From contig CAZGWK010000011.1 of NCBI GenBank assembly GCA_964529285.1, forward strand, positions 11,582 to 75,581: a stretch of 64,000 nt of DNA, written 5' to 3'. The stretch's first letter is position 1, and every line of letters begins with the position of its first letter. A program made the translations under genes and the position numbers. Shown piece by piece: positions 53,519 to 61,253 of the stretch. Source of the stretch: SURF-21 sp964529285 (GTDB lineage Bacteria > Actinomycetota > Geothermincolia > Geothermincolales > RBG-13-55-18). A model generated the notes under the pieces. It had not been told where the DNA came from. It did no database searches and was given only the letters and a program-made list of their open reading frames with translations.

Positions 53519-53956
53519 ATGGTCGATCACAAGTGGATAGGAAAAGAGTACGGCCCGTTGAGATACGAGATAGGCCGCGAGAAGATGAAGGAGTACGCCG
53601 CCGCGGCCAAGGACGGACGGCCCATCTACCACGACGAGGAGTTCGCCGGGGATACGAAATACGGCGATATAATCGCCATGCCCAACTTCGCCGCCGTATA
53701 CGGCCTGCGCGGCGCGGGCATGGTCCTTCTCGACCAGGAGGTAAAGCTCAACCTGGCCATGCTGGTACACGGTTCCCAGGAGTTCGAGTGGTTCGAAGTC
53801 GTCAAACCCAACGACGTGATAACCGAGACGGGTAAGATAGCTGACATCTACGAGAAGGGCAACCTGGACTTCGTGGTCTACGAGGGAGAGGCCAGGAACC
53901 AGGACGAAGAACTGGTTTGCCGCGCCCGCGCCACCTTTATCATCCGGGGAGGTTGA
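53519..53956 (+). CDS. FAS1-like (MaoC N-type) dehydratase subunit
   Basis: The 145-residue hot-dog protein of the FAS1-like dehydratase family (HadA/HadC-like in mycobacteria) shows WIGKEYGPLRYEIGREKMKE, PIYHDEEFAGDTKYGDIIAM and the hot-dog helix/strand pattern around GSQEFEWFEVVKPNDVI. The catalytic Asp/His of MaoC is not in this subunit, as expected for the partner chain. With the next gene it likely forms a (3R)-hydroxyacyl thioester dehydratase heterodimer. An AAAAGGAG site precedes the ATG. Confidence 0.87.
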   Translation: MVDHKWIGKEYGPLRYEIGREKMKEYAAAAKDGRPIYHDEEFAGDTKYGDIIAMPNFAAVYGLRGAGMVLLDQEVKLNLAMLVHGSQEFEWFEVVKPNDVITETGKIADIYEKGNLDFVVYEGEARNQDEELVCRARATFIIRGG

Positions 53957-53961
53957 TCGCC

Positions 53962-54387
53962 ATGACGGAACTCTGCAACCTTAAATACGATGATATCGAG
54001 GTGGGACAGGAGATCCCGGCTTTCACACACAAGTTCGACCGCATGGACGCAATAATATACGCAGGCGCGAGCGGCGATTTTAACCCCATACACACCAACC
54101 CGTTTTTCGCCAAGGACGTGGCGATGCTTCCGGACGTCATCGCCCACGGGCTTTTCAACATGGCCCTGCTGGGCAAGACCGTAGTCGACTGGATAGGCGA
54201 CCCCGGCTGCCTGAAGAAGCTCTCCTGCCAGTTCCGCGGCATGGTAAACCCGGAGCAAACGGTTACCTTCAAGGGCAAGGTGAGGGAGAAAGTCGACGGC
54301 AACATGGTGGTGCTGGACATATGGGCCGAGAAAGAGGACGGGAGCGAGGTCCTCAAGGGAGGAGAAGCCACCGTCTACCTCCCCTAG
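53962..54387 (+). CDS. MaoC-like dehydratase catalytic subunit
   Basis: The 141-residue hot-dog protein carries the hydratase-2 motif YAGASGDFNPIHTNPFFAKD, whose Asp and His are the catalytic pair, then DVIAHGLFNMALLGK. It should dehydrate or hydrate (3R)-hydroxyacyl thioesters with the upstream non-catalytic partner (HadAB-like). ATG 53962 has GGAGG at 53948-53952; TTG 53953 is an alternative. The stop is followed by a strong bidirectional terminator. Confidence 0.9.
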   Translation: MTELCNLKYDDIEVGQEIPAFTHKFDRMDAIIYAGASGDFNPIHTNPFFAKDVAMLPDVIAHGLFNMALLGKTVVDWIGDPGCLKKLSCQFRGMVNPEQTVTFKGKVREKVDGNMVVLDIWAEKEDGSEVLKGGEATVYLP

Positions 54388-54401
54388 AACGACTTACGCA
54401 A

Positions 54402-54427
54402 AAAGGGCGCGGTCTCCCGCGCCCTTT
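54402..54427. terminator. Bidirectional terminator between convergent genes
   Basis: AAAGGGCGCGG (54402-54412), loop TCTC and CCGCGCCCTTT (54417-54427) form a perfect 11-bp stem. T-rich sequence follows on both strands. It can end the dehydratase operon (+). Confidence 0.88.
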
Positions 54428-54470
54428 CTAATCGAGGTAAGCTGACTTCCAGCCTTCTTTTTCTATCGCG

Positions 54471-54562
54471 CGTACACGTGCCAGGCCTGGACATTCGGAA
54501 ATGTCCAGGCGCTGGGACACCGCCGCGTCACCCTCCGGGTGCCGCTGTCGCTTACGCGATGC
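54471..54562. repeat. Dispersed repeat family B, full copy 3
   Basis: The left hairpin pairs CCAGGCCTGGACAT with ATGTCCAGGCGCTGG (one bulge). The right hairpin is CACCC-TCC-GGGTG, the compensated equivalent of CACAC-TCC-GTGTG in the copy at 38011. The block CGCTGTCGCTTACGCGATGC is shared. It lies between the dehydratase genes and the convergent acyl-CoA dehydrogenase. Confidence 0.8.
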
Positions 54563-54588
54563 AATCAAGTGTTGCCTGGATGGAACCC

Positions 54589-55743
54589 CTAAGCGTAGAG
54601 GCCCATGGTGGTGGCGATGATCTCGCGCATGATCTCGTCCGTGCCGCCGCCGATGCGGCCCAGGCGCGCATCGCGCCATGCCCTCTGTGCGGGGTACTCC
54701 ATCATGTAGCCGTAACCGCCCATGAACTGCATGCACTCGTCGGCCACCTCGAAGGCAACCAGGGCGCTCATCAGTTTGAGCATGGAGATCTCCTTAACGG
54801 GATATTCCCCGTTGTTCACCTTCCAAGCGGTCACATAGAGAAAAGCCTCGCAGGCCTCCAGCTTCGTCGCCATGTCCGCGAGGCGGTGGGCGATGGCCTG
54901 GTTCTTACAGATAGGCTTGCCGAACTGTTCCCTCTCCCGGGTGTATTTTATGACCTCATCCAGAGCGAGTTTGGATCCGCCGATGGCCAGAGCGGAACCG
55001 ATGAGCCTCTCGCCCTGCAGCTCCCACATGATGTTGTAGAAACCGCGCCCCTCCTCGCCCATGATGGCATCCTCGGGGAGCATCATGTCCTCGAAGAATA
55101 TCTCCGCCGTGTCCGAGGCGCGGCAGCCGACCTTGTCCAGCTTGCGGTTGACCACGAAGCCGGGGTTGTCCGTGTCCACCAGGAAAAGGCTCATGCCTTT
55201 GTAGCCTTTCCTCTTCTCGGTACGCGCCACCAGGGTCATGAAATCGGCGCGGTAACCGTTGGTGATGAAGATCTTGTTGCCGTTGACCTTCCAGCCCCCG
55301 TCAACCTTCTCGGCGTAGGTGGAGAGGTTGGCCACGTCTGAGCCCGCGCCCGGCTCGGTGATGCCCAGGCAGGCGATCTTATCGCCGGCGATGGCCGGCA
55401 CCAGGTATTTCTGCTTCTGCTCATCGCTGCCGAACTTGAGGATGGGCGGGGTAGCCATGCCCACCTGCACGGCGATGGCCATGCCCAGGCTGCCCGACCC
55501 GCAGCGGGTTATCTCCTCGGCCAGGACTATGTTGGTGAAGTAGTCCCCGTCGCCGCCCCCGTACTCCTCCGGGTAATGCAGCCCGAGGTAACCGAGTTCT
55601 CCCATACGCTTGAAAACCCAGTTGGGGAACATCCCCTCCTCTTCCCACTCCTCCGCATGCGGGGCCAGCTCCTTCTCTACGAACTCCCGTAGACTCTGCC
55701 TTAGCATATCGTGTTCCTCGGTGAAAAACAGACTCGATCCCAT
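54589..55743 (-). CDS. Acyl-CoA dehydrogenase (long-chain type)
   Basis: The 384-residue FAD enzyme introduces the alpha-beta double bond in acyl-CoA. Motifs are HYPEEYGGGDGDYFTNIVLA, ITEPGAGSDVANLSTYAEK, GNKIFITNGYRADFMTLVAR, QFMGGYGYMMEYPAQRAWRD and GGGTDEIMREI. The medium-chain catalytic-Glu position reads Gly, while ELQGERLIGSALA carries the Glu used by long-chain/isovaleryl-type enzymes, so it belongs to that class. It is the only intact metabolic enzyme on the - strand in this part and converges on the dehydratase operon. Confidence 0.94.
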   Translation of the reverse strand: MGSSLFFTEEHDMLRQSLREFVEKELAPHAEEWEEEGMFPNWVFKRMGELGYLGLHYPEEYGGGDGDYFTNIVLAEEITRCGSGSLGMAIAVQVGMATPPILKFGSDEQKQKYLVPAIAGDKIACLGITEPGAGSDVANLSTYAEKVDGGWKVNGNKIFITNGYRADFMTLVARTEKRKGYKGMSLFLVDTDNPGFVVNRKLDKVGCRASDTAEIFFEDMMLPEDAIMGEEGRGFYNIMWELQGERLIGSALAIGGSKLALDEVIKYTREREQFGKPICKNQAIAHRLADMATKLEACEAFLYVTAWKVNNGEYPVKEISMLKLMSALVAFEVADECMQFMGGYGYMMEYPAQRAWRDARLGRIGGGTDEIMREIIATTMGLYA

Positions 55744-55841
55744 TCCCTGCTCCTTTCGCCGGACAGATTATTAACCTGCACTTAACATTATGGGAACAAT
55801 AATAAGATAACCTCAACCGCGCCCAATTTCAAGCACTACCG

Positions 55842-55890
55842 GGGGTCAGCCCTCCATTTTCAACACGAGGGGTCAGGCCTCCACATCGGT
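55842..55890. repeat. Dispersed repeat family A, copy 3
   Basis: GGGGTCAGCCCTCCATTTT followed by GGGGTCAGGCCTCCACAT in head-to-tail order, nearly identical to copy 2 at 21717. It lies in the 334-nt gap 55744-56077 between divergent genes. Apart from a TATAAT at 56018-56023 without a clear -35, I see nothing else there. Confidence 0.8.
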
Positions 55891-56077
55891 ATAGATGCGA
55901 GCCCGAAACGGAGCAGAAAGACATAACCTTCCTCACCTTTGGTCTGGCTTGATGACTGCGTCCGGCTCTGGATGCACCGGATACGAGCACGCTGTAAGCT
56001 CTTGAACGTGGTTGATATATAATGATCATGCACAGAGGGTACCAAGCTTCCGCGTTACAGGAAAGGAAGGGAAGAGG

Positions 56078-56506
56078 ATGCTTTATTTCGAGGACTTCAA
56101 AGTCGGTGATGTATATGTCAGCCGCGGACGCACCATCACGGAAGCGGACATCGTCAACTTCGCTTCCTTCAGCGGGGACTGGTACCCCCTGCACGTGGAC
56201 AAGGAGTATGCAGCCAAGAGTCCGTTCGGCGAGCGCATAGCCCACGGCATGCTCGTGCTATCCGCCGCATCGGGCCTCATGCCGCTCACGGATTACGCCA
56301 TAGTGGCATTCTACGGCATGGACCGCGTACGTTTTGTCGGCCCGACGAAGATCGGCGATACCATCCACGTGGAAGCGGAGGTGACGGAGGCAAAGGAGAA
56401 GGGAGAACTCGGAGGCGTGGTCGCTTTCCAGCAGGCGATCAAGAACCAGAGAGGGGAGGACCTGGTATTAGCTACCTTCAAGATATTCATGGCCAGGAAG
56501 GGATAA
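56078..56506 (+). CDS. MaoC-family dehydratase
   Basis: The 142-residue single hot-dog protein shows MLYFEDFKVGDVYVSRGRTI, then FASFSGDWYPLHVDKEYAAK, where the Asp and His of the hydratase motif are kept, and RIAHGMLVLSAASGLMP. It is a second, stand-alone enoyl-CoA hydratase/dehydratase of the R-specific type. GGGAAGAGG lies next to ATG 56078; the frame extends upstream but without family-like residues. It is divergent from the acyl-CoA dehydrogenase, with which it may act in fatty acid turnover. Confidence 0.9.
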   Translation: MLYFEDFKVGDVYVSRGRTITEADIVNFASFSGDWYPLHVDKEYAAKSPFGERIAHGMLVLSAASGLMPLTDYAIVAFYGMDRVRFVGPTKIGDTIHVEAEVTEAKEKGELGGVVAFQQAIKNQRGEDLVLATFKIFMARKG

Positions 56507-56697
56507 GCGAGCACGGAGGAGCCCGAGGCCCCCGGATGCGAGACGCCTTTTGTATCGCGTCATGCGGCAGGCAACCACGCCATTCTGCCAAGACGGGATG
56601 ATGGCGTTATCTTCAATGGGGGTTCCGCCGCGCCGTTGCGGCAGCCGCGATAGAGGCCGGCGGTGCAGACATATATGATGGGATATGTGTTTTACCC

Positions 56698-57255
56698 ATG
56701 ATGCCGCATTACGAACCACTTGAGTACGATGAACGGGAGACGGTCGAGAAGCAGCTCGGCCGCCGCCTGAGGGGCAAGGTCATGGTGGCTGCGCGCTGTC
56801 CTCACGGAGTAGTAGAGGTCTTAGCCACCTCGCCGCTGCTCGATGGCGAGACACCCTTCCCTACCCTTTTCTGGTTGACCTGTCCCCTGCTGCAGCGTGC
56901 CGTATCCGGCCTGGAGAGCGGAGATTTTAGGGAAGTGCTGCGCCGAAAAGCCAGGGACGTTCCAGGGTTTGCGGAAGCGTTGCGGCAGGCGGAGATGGAT
57001 TACGTACACGAGCGTGAACAGTGGGCCGGGGAGACGGGCGAAAACGAACGGGTCAGGAAAATATTCGAGGATCGGAGGGGAATAGGAGGAACGGTCGCCG
57101 GAGGGATGAAATGCTTTCACGCTCACCTTGCCCATTACCGGGCCGGTGGGCGCAATCCTGTGGGCGCGGAATTACACGAGAAAATACAGGGGCTGCAGGA
57201 AAAGAATTGCGAAGGAGATTGCGGGCCGTTCCTACGGGGGAAGGAGCGGCGATGA
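56698..57255 (+). CDS. DUF501 family protein
   Basis: The 185-residue protein shows VMVAARCPHGVVEVLATSPL, GETPFPTLFWLTCPLLQ and the late KCFHAHLAHYRAGG with NPVG, the hallmark segments of DUF501. Function is not established. In actinobacteria it regularly lies between the DivIC-like gene and ppx, as here. ATG 56698 (or 56701) is a start with no clear ribosome site. The stop overlaps the ppx ATG. Confidence 0.9.
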   Translation: MMPHYEPLEYDERETVEKQLGRRLRGKVMVAARCPHGVVEVLATSPLLDGETPFPTLFWLTCPLLQRAVSGLESGDFREVLRRKARDVPGFAEALRQAEMDYVHEREQWAGETGENERVRKIFEDRRGIGGTVAGGMKCFHAHLAHYRAGGRNPVGAELHEKIQGLQEKNCEGDCGPFLRGKERR

Positions 57256-58202
57256 AGTCTATACGGACGGCTGGAGTGGATATCGGCACGAATTCCGTAC
57301 GTGTCCTCATCGCCGACGCCGCCGGACGTAGAGGCTGCGTGCGGCTGCGGACCCTGCGCCGCCTGATGAACATCACTCGTCTGGGGCGGGGTGTGGACGA
57401 ACGGGGATTCTTAAATGGGGAGTCAGTGGAGCGTACTGCGGGCGTACTGCGAGCGTACCGCGACCTTATGCGTGATGAGAGGGTAGAGAGTTGGGATGTC
57501 GCTGCAACCAGCGCGGCGAGGGGAGCGGCCAACCGTGCCGAGTTCATGAGCCTGGTCGAGGAGATCATGGGATCGCGGCCCCGCATGCTGTCCGGAAACG
57601 AAGAGGCAAGGCTTTCTTTCCTGGGAGCAACCTACGATCTGGGGGAACTGCTGCCGGTTGGGGAAACGGTTCTCGTCGTGGATATAGGAGGAGGTTCTAC
57701 CGAGCTGGTCGTCGGGCGGAACGGCGGTATCCTCGAGGAGTCCAGCGTGGACGTAGGCTGCGTGCGCATGAGCGAGAGGTTTCTCAAGCAAGACCCCCCG
57801 TTGCGGCGGGAGCTCGAGGAAATGGAGGAGTTCGTACGCTCGGTCCTCGCCCCACAGGTAGAAAGCATATCGCGGCTGACCCCGCGGCTTATGGTGGGGC
57901 TGGCAGGCACTATAACCACGCTCTCCGGCCTCGCGCAGGGTCTGCAGAAATACGACGGCGATGCTATCCATCACTCCTGGTTGACCCTCCAGGAAGTTCA
58001 GGGACTCTATACCAGACTGCACAGCCTGCCCCTGTCCGAGAGAAAGACTCTCATGCAGCTGGAGCCCGGCAGGGCTGACGTCATCGTGGGTGGAACGGGA
58101 GTGCTCCTGGTGCTGCTGCAAGAACTAGGCTGGGAACGTTTTCTGGTAAGCGAGAAGGATATCCTGGACGGACTGGCCATCACCGCCGCCGGGCTTGACT
58201 GA
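57252..58202 (+). CDS. ppx: Exopolyphosphatase/guanosine pentaphosphatase (Ppx/GppA)
   Basis: The 316-residue ASKHA-fold phosphatase has AGVDIGTNSVRVLIAD, AATSAARGAANRAEFMS, LSGNEEARLSFLGAT, the second phosphate loop VLVVDIGGGSTELVVG, DVGCVRMSERFL and LAGTITTLSGLA. It is the short actinobacterial form lacking the C-terminal HD domain. It hydrolyses polyphosphate and/or pppGpp; which one cannot be told. ATG 57252 has AAGGAG at 57241-57246 and overlaps the DUF501 stop. Confidence 0.93.
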   Translation: MKSIRTAGVDIGTNSVRVLIADAAGRRGCVRLRTLRRLMNITRLGRGVDERGFLNGESVERTAGVLRAYRDLMRDERVESWDVAATSAARGAANRAEFMSLVEEIMGSRPRMLSGNEEARLSFLGATYDLGELLPVGETVLVVDIGGGSTELVVGRNGGILEESSVDVGCVRMSERFLKQDPPLRRELEEMEEFVRSVLAPQVESISRLTPRLMVGLAGTITTLSGLAQGLQKYDGDAIHHSWLTLQEVQGLYTRLHSLPLSERKTLMQLEPGRADVIVGGTGVLLVLLQELGWERFLVSEKDILDGLAITAAGLD

Positions 58203-58380
58203 GGGGGGTACGGAAGAAGGCCGGCCGGACACGGTATTCCAAGGCGTGGGCACGCCAGCGGCGCAAGTGTAAAAAGGTGGCGCAGCCGGCATAAAAATAG
58301 TAAACTATACTGTGGGGCGTAGGCGGACGCCCCTTTTGGCGTTATGGGGGACAGGCTTCCTCGGGGCATGGGAATGGGTG

Positions 58381-58770
58381 ATGCGCTTGAAGAAAATACT
58401 GGTGATAGACGATGAGCCAGCCATACACCGCCTGCTGCAGATAATACTGGAGGGAGAGGATTTCATCGTCGTCGGCCCGGAAGACCGGGGAGACACGGAG
58501 CATTCGTTTACCACGAGCAAGCCCGACCTCATTATCCTGGATATCATGATGCCCGAAGTGGACGGTTTCGATGTCCTCGAAGTGCTCAAGGCGGACGAGG
58601 ACACCAGGGAAATACCGGTGATAATCCTGACGGCAAGCAGCCGTAGCGCGGACGTGCAGAAGGCCAGGAGATTGGGAGCTGACGTTTACCTGACCAAGCC
58701 CTTCCAGCCGGTTGATTTACTGAAGGCCGTGCGTTCGGTCACCTCCAGCCAGAACACGAGCCGCTGCTGA
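58381..58770 (+). CDS. Single-domain response regulator (CheY-like receiver)
   Basis: The 129-residue stand-alone receiver domain has ILVIDDEPAIHRLLQ (D10, D11), phospho-acceptor D54 in LIILDIMMPEVDGFDVL, the Thr of ILTASSRS, and the Lys of VYLTKPFQPVDLL. There is no output domain, so it would act by protein-protein contact or in a phosphorelay. No kinase is adjacent. ATG 58381 is chosen; GTG 58378 is equally possible. The frame extends to 58312 without receiver-like sequence. Confidence 0.93.
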   Translation: MRLKKILVIDDEPAIHRLLQIILEGEDFIVVGPEDRGDTEHSFTTSKPDLIILDIMMPEVDGFDVLEVLKADEDTREIPVIILTASSRSADVQKARRLGADVYLTKPFQPVDLLKAVRSVTSSQNTSRC

Positions 58771-58855
58771 GCCGGTAATATGCACTTTCCTCCTGCTGCC
58801 CGATATAACGCCTGATCGTCCTTTGTCGTGTCCTTATTCCCTGCGCCTATCTCGA

Positions 58856-58884
58856 TTGACGCTGAAAATGGGCGGTGCTAGCAT
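58856..58884 (+). promoter_or_regulatory. Promoter of tRNA-Leu
   Basis: TTGACG (58856-58861), 17 nt, then TAGCAT (58879-58884). The expected start near 58891 is 40 nt before the mature tRNA 5' end. Confidence 0.6.
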
Positions 58885-58930
58885 GAGGTTGCCTTTGCGA
58901 GAGGCCATGTGCTCTGACCATCAGGTATGT

Positions 58931-59015
58931 GCCCGGGTGGTGGAACCGGTAGACACAAGGGACTTAAAATCCCTCGGGTTATCCCGTGCGGGTTCGACTC
59001 CCGCCCCGGGCACCA
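58931..59015 (+). tRNA. tRNA-Leu (UAA anticodon), CCA encoded
   Basis: Acceptor arms GCCCGGG and CCCGGGC pair fully, with discriminator A59012 and genomic CCA at 59013-59015. The anticodon stem AGGGA/TCCCT encloses the loop CTTAAAA (anticodon TAA). A long variable arm (CGGGTTATCCCG) marks a class II tRNA, and the T arm GCGGG-TTCGACT-CCCGC is canonical. Confidence 0.96.
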
Positions 59016-59180
59016 CTATGTTTGCCGAATGACTCCAGCCCCGTCGAGGAACTCGTGCACGGCGTCGCATGTAGCCTATTGCGGGCTGATCCGATAAAGC
59101 TGTGAGCCTCTTTATCGTGGTAGTATCCGCCAAGGTTTGGTTCCTCGTACGTCCTGTGGCCGCCAGGCTGAATATGCCGA

Positions 59181-59585
59181 TTACAGGGAATCACCCATGT
59201 AGATCTTCCACGCGCCGTTTTCCCTGATGAGGTTCAGCGTTTCTTCCAGGCGCTCGCTTTCCCCGCTTTCCTCGTCCTCCACTATCAGGGTTACCTCGAC
59301 GGTGGCCTCATCGCCACTGATATTCTCCTCTCCCAGCTCGTAAGAGAAGCTTATCCCCTCCATCTGCTCGGCCTCTGACTGCATCTGTTCCTTGCTCACA
59401 TTGTCCTGGTCCACTTGGGACAGAAGGTCGTAAGCCGCGTCGACATCCAGTGCTATCGAGGCCTTCATATATTTTTCCGCTACTTCCCTGGGGCTCTCGC
59501 TCGAATCTTCGTCTCCGCATCCGGTTATCGCTAGCAAAGCGATGGCCAGCAAAGAGACAATAAGAAAAACGCAGATCTTCTTCAT
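59181..59585 (-). CDS. Small lipoprotein, DUF4878-like
   Basis: The 134-residue protein starts MKKICVFLIVSLLAIALL with lipobox ITGC and lipidated C23, then an acidic linker. The domain has VAEKYMKASIALDVDAAYDL near its start and LNLIRENGAWKIYMGDSL at its end, the small alpha+beta layout of DUF4878/NTF2-like lipoproteins. ATG 59585 has GGAGAG upstream; the frame extends seven codons further to ATG 59606 without improving the signal. It is divergent from the next gene and its role is unknown. Confidence 0.8.
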   Translation of the reverse strand: MKKICVFLIVSLLAIALLAITGCGDEDSSESPREVAEKYMKASIALDVDAAYDLLSQVDQDNVSKEQMQSEAEQMEGISFSYELGEENISGDEATVEVTLIVEDEESGESERLEETLNLIRENGAWKIYMGDSL

Positions 59586-59798
59586 TTGCTCTCCTTCCAT
59601 AGACAAGTACGGTTTGCTCTATCGCTAAGCCCATTATAGACATGTGCAAGCCGGGGCGTTGGCCCGGGCTTATATATGTCCGTTCCAGTATTGCCGGTAT
59701 GCTCCCTGGGAACATGTGGCCCGCGCCAGGTTGAGCTGCTTTTGCTGCCTGGTTTAGAATATAAGTCGGCTTTGGTCGCTTCGCATTGGGGGTAAAGC

Positions 59799-60878
59799 AT
59801 GCAATACAGCCGGTGCAAGGTCTGCGGCGTTCCCAAGATGGTCAGCCGCATGAACCGCTGGATGAGTAACGGCACTATCGTCAGCAGAGGTGATCCGCGC
59901 ATACGCCAGGTGTTCTGCGAGGCGGACCTGCTGCCCGAACTCAGGCGCCGTATCTCGGAGGGGCTCGGCTTCCCCGTAAACCGCATCTTCTACGAGGCGC
60001 AACGTAATGCTACGCGTATCGTCATCGCCGCCCTACTGCAGTCGCAGATAGTGCGGACGACCCTGCTCATACCTCCCTTCAAGCGCGGGGTCATACACTT
60101 CTTTCACAATATGGCATGGATGACCGGCACGACGAACTCGCACACCGTCGCATACCGTGCCGGGAAATACGGGGTGGCGCGCATGCGCAATCCCTGGGAT
60201 CTGGACCTCATGGCCGCGGTGGTCGTCGGTGCCTTCGAGGCACTCGAGGGCAAGCCCCTGCGATCCTTCTGGAAGCAGGAAGACGGCGAGTACCTGCTGA
60301 GGGTCGAGGTGACGGAGTCGAAACCCGAGCTGTCCGAGCGCCTGGAGGTGGAGTACCCCGAGCTGAAGGAGGGCGATTACCGCCACCACCGCTGTCCCCG
60401 CTGCAAGGTCCCGCTGGAAATCAGGCACATGGAATGGCGGGAGAACGAGGGGCTTATCATCGACAAACGCCGGGGTATTCGCATGCTCAACTGGGAGGGA
60501 TTCACCCTGTCGCTGGTGGCACGCGAGCTGGTGCGCGAGCTGGGGGACGCGGTCATCCCTATAATCGTCGACGCGGAGAGGGATTACACCATGAAGATGC
60601 TGGAAGACCTGGGGCTGACCGGGCCTTCCGACGAGACCAGGGGCGACCTGCTGCAGGAGATGCTGTCCCTGCTCCCGCTGTACGGCCAGGGCCTGGCGAC
60701 CGACGTCGAGTTCACCAGCGGAGGGGTGCTGCGGGTATGGGTGGACAATCCATACAGCGAGATATTCATGGCCGGAAGGCTGGCGGCTTTTTACGAGGCG
60801 ATGGAGGGGAAGAGGGCCAGGGTCGACTGGTCGCAGGTCGGGCCGTCCTCCGTTTCCTATCTTCTGGCCGCCGAGTGA
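59799..60878 (+). CDS. Unrecognised cytoplasmic protein with two CxxC knuckles
   Basis: The 359-residue protein has CKVC at C6-C9 and CPRC at C199-C202, which together could form one zinc site or serve separate halves. Between them lie RNATRIVIAALLQSQIVRTT, MTGTTNSHTVAYRAGKYGVA and ARMRNPWDLDLMAAVVVGAF. The second half has GIRMLNWEGFTLSLVARELV and a C-terminal AGRLAAFYEAMEGKRARVDW. The end of each half has a similar EALEGKPLRSFW / EAMEGKRARVDW segment, suggesting internal duplication. No signal peptide or membrane helix is seen. I do not recognise the family. Confidence 0.75.
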   Translation: MQYSRCKVCGVPKMVSRMNRWMSNGTIVSRGDPRIRQVFCEADLLPELRRRISEGLGFPVNRIFYEAQRNATRIVIAALLQSQIVRTTLLIPPFKRGVIHFFHNMAWMTGTTNSHTVAYRAGKYGVARMRNPWDLDLMAAVVVGAFEALEGKPLRSFWKQEDGEYLLRVEVTESKPELSERLEVEYPELKEGDYRHHRCPRCKVPLEIRHMEWRENEGLIIDKRRGIRMLNWEGFTLSLVARELVRELGDAVIPIIVDAERDYTMKMLEDLGLTGPSDETRGDLLQEMLSLLPLYGQGLATDVEFTSGGVLRVWVDNPYSEIFMAGRLAAFYEAMEGKRARVDWSQVGPSSVSYLLAAE

Positions 60879-60976
60879 GCTTGCGGGCAAATAGCGGGTC
60901 TGCTGTATATATGGCCACATTGACCAACACGCCTTTGTCATGCAGGCACGCGTTCCCGTTTGAGGAGGAAACGTCA

Positions 60977-61141
60977 GTGGGGGAGAAAAAGGAGAAGAAA
61001 AGGGATCCCTGGCTCGAGGCTTTCAGGAGAACGCGCAAGGAGATGCCCCCTCCCACGCGGGTAAAACCGGGTAAGAAAGGCAAGGGCGTGCGCTACCGCC
61101 GGGAAAAGGAGGAGTGGGAGGAGAATGGAGAGAGCGAATAG
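60977..61141 (+). CDS. Small basic protein, hypothetical
   Basis: GTG 60977 has GAGGAGG at 60962-60968, 8 nt upstream, and encodes 54 residues, mostly Lys, Arg and Glu (KKEKKRDPWLEAFRRTRKEM, GKKGKGVRYRREKEEWEE). It is probably disordered. The frame is open far upstream inside the previous gene, but only this part is preceded by a ribosome site. Function unknown; basic composition hints at nucleic-acid or ribosome contact. Confidence 0.6.
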   Translation: MGEKKEKKRDPWLEAFRRTRKEMPPPTRVKPGKKGKGVRYRREKEEWEENGESE

Positions 61142-61164
61142 CGTAAGGTACGATCGGATGCTAC

Positions 61165-61177
61165 AAGCGAATCGCTT
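61165..61177. promoter_or_regulatory. Palindrome upstream of the tandem acyl-CoA dehydrogenases
   Basis: AAGCGA-A-TCGCTT is a perfect 6+1+6 palindrome directly before a TATAGT (-10-like, 61180-61185). It could be the binding site of a fatty-acid-responsive repressor, but no -35 is clear and no regulator is near. Confidence 0.4.
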
Positions 61178-61253
61178 TATATAGTGATGATTAGTTAGTC
61201 ACCGAGCAGGAGGGGTTATATCCGCCGCAGATGCGTAGAAGGGGGAAGGGAGT

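Noticed and set aside
60116..60976. A long open frame overlapping the CxxC protein gene
   Set aside because: It is out of frame with a gene that has coherent motifs and a normal start; only the last 54 codons, after a ribosome site at 60962, look real.
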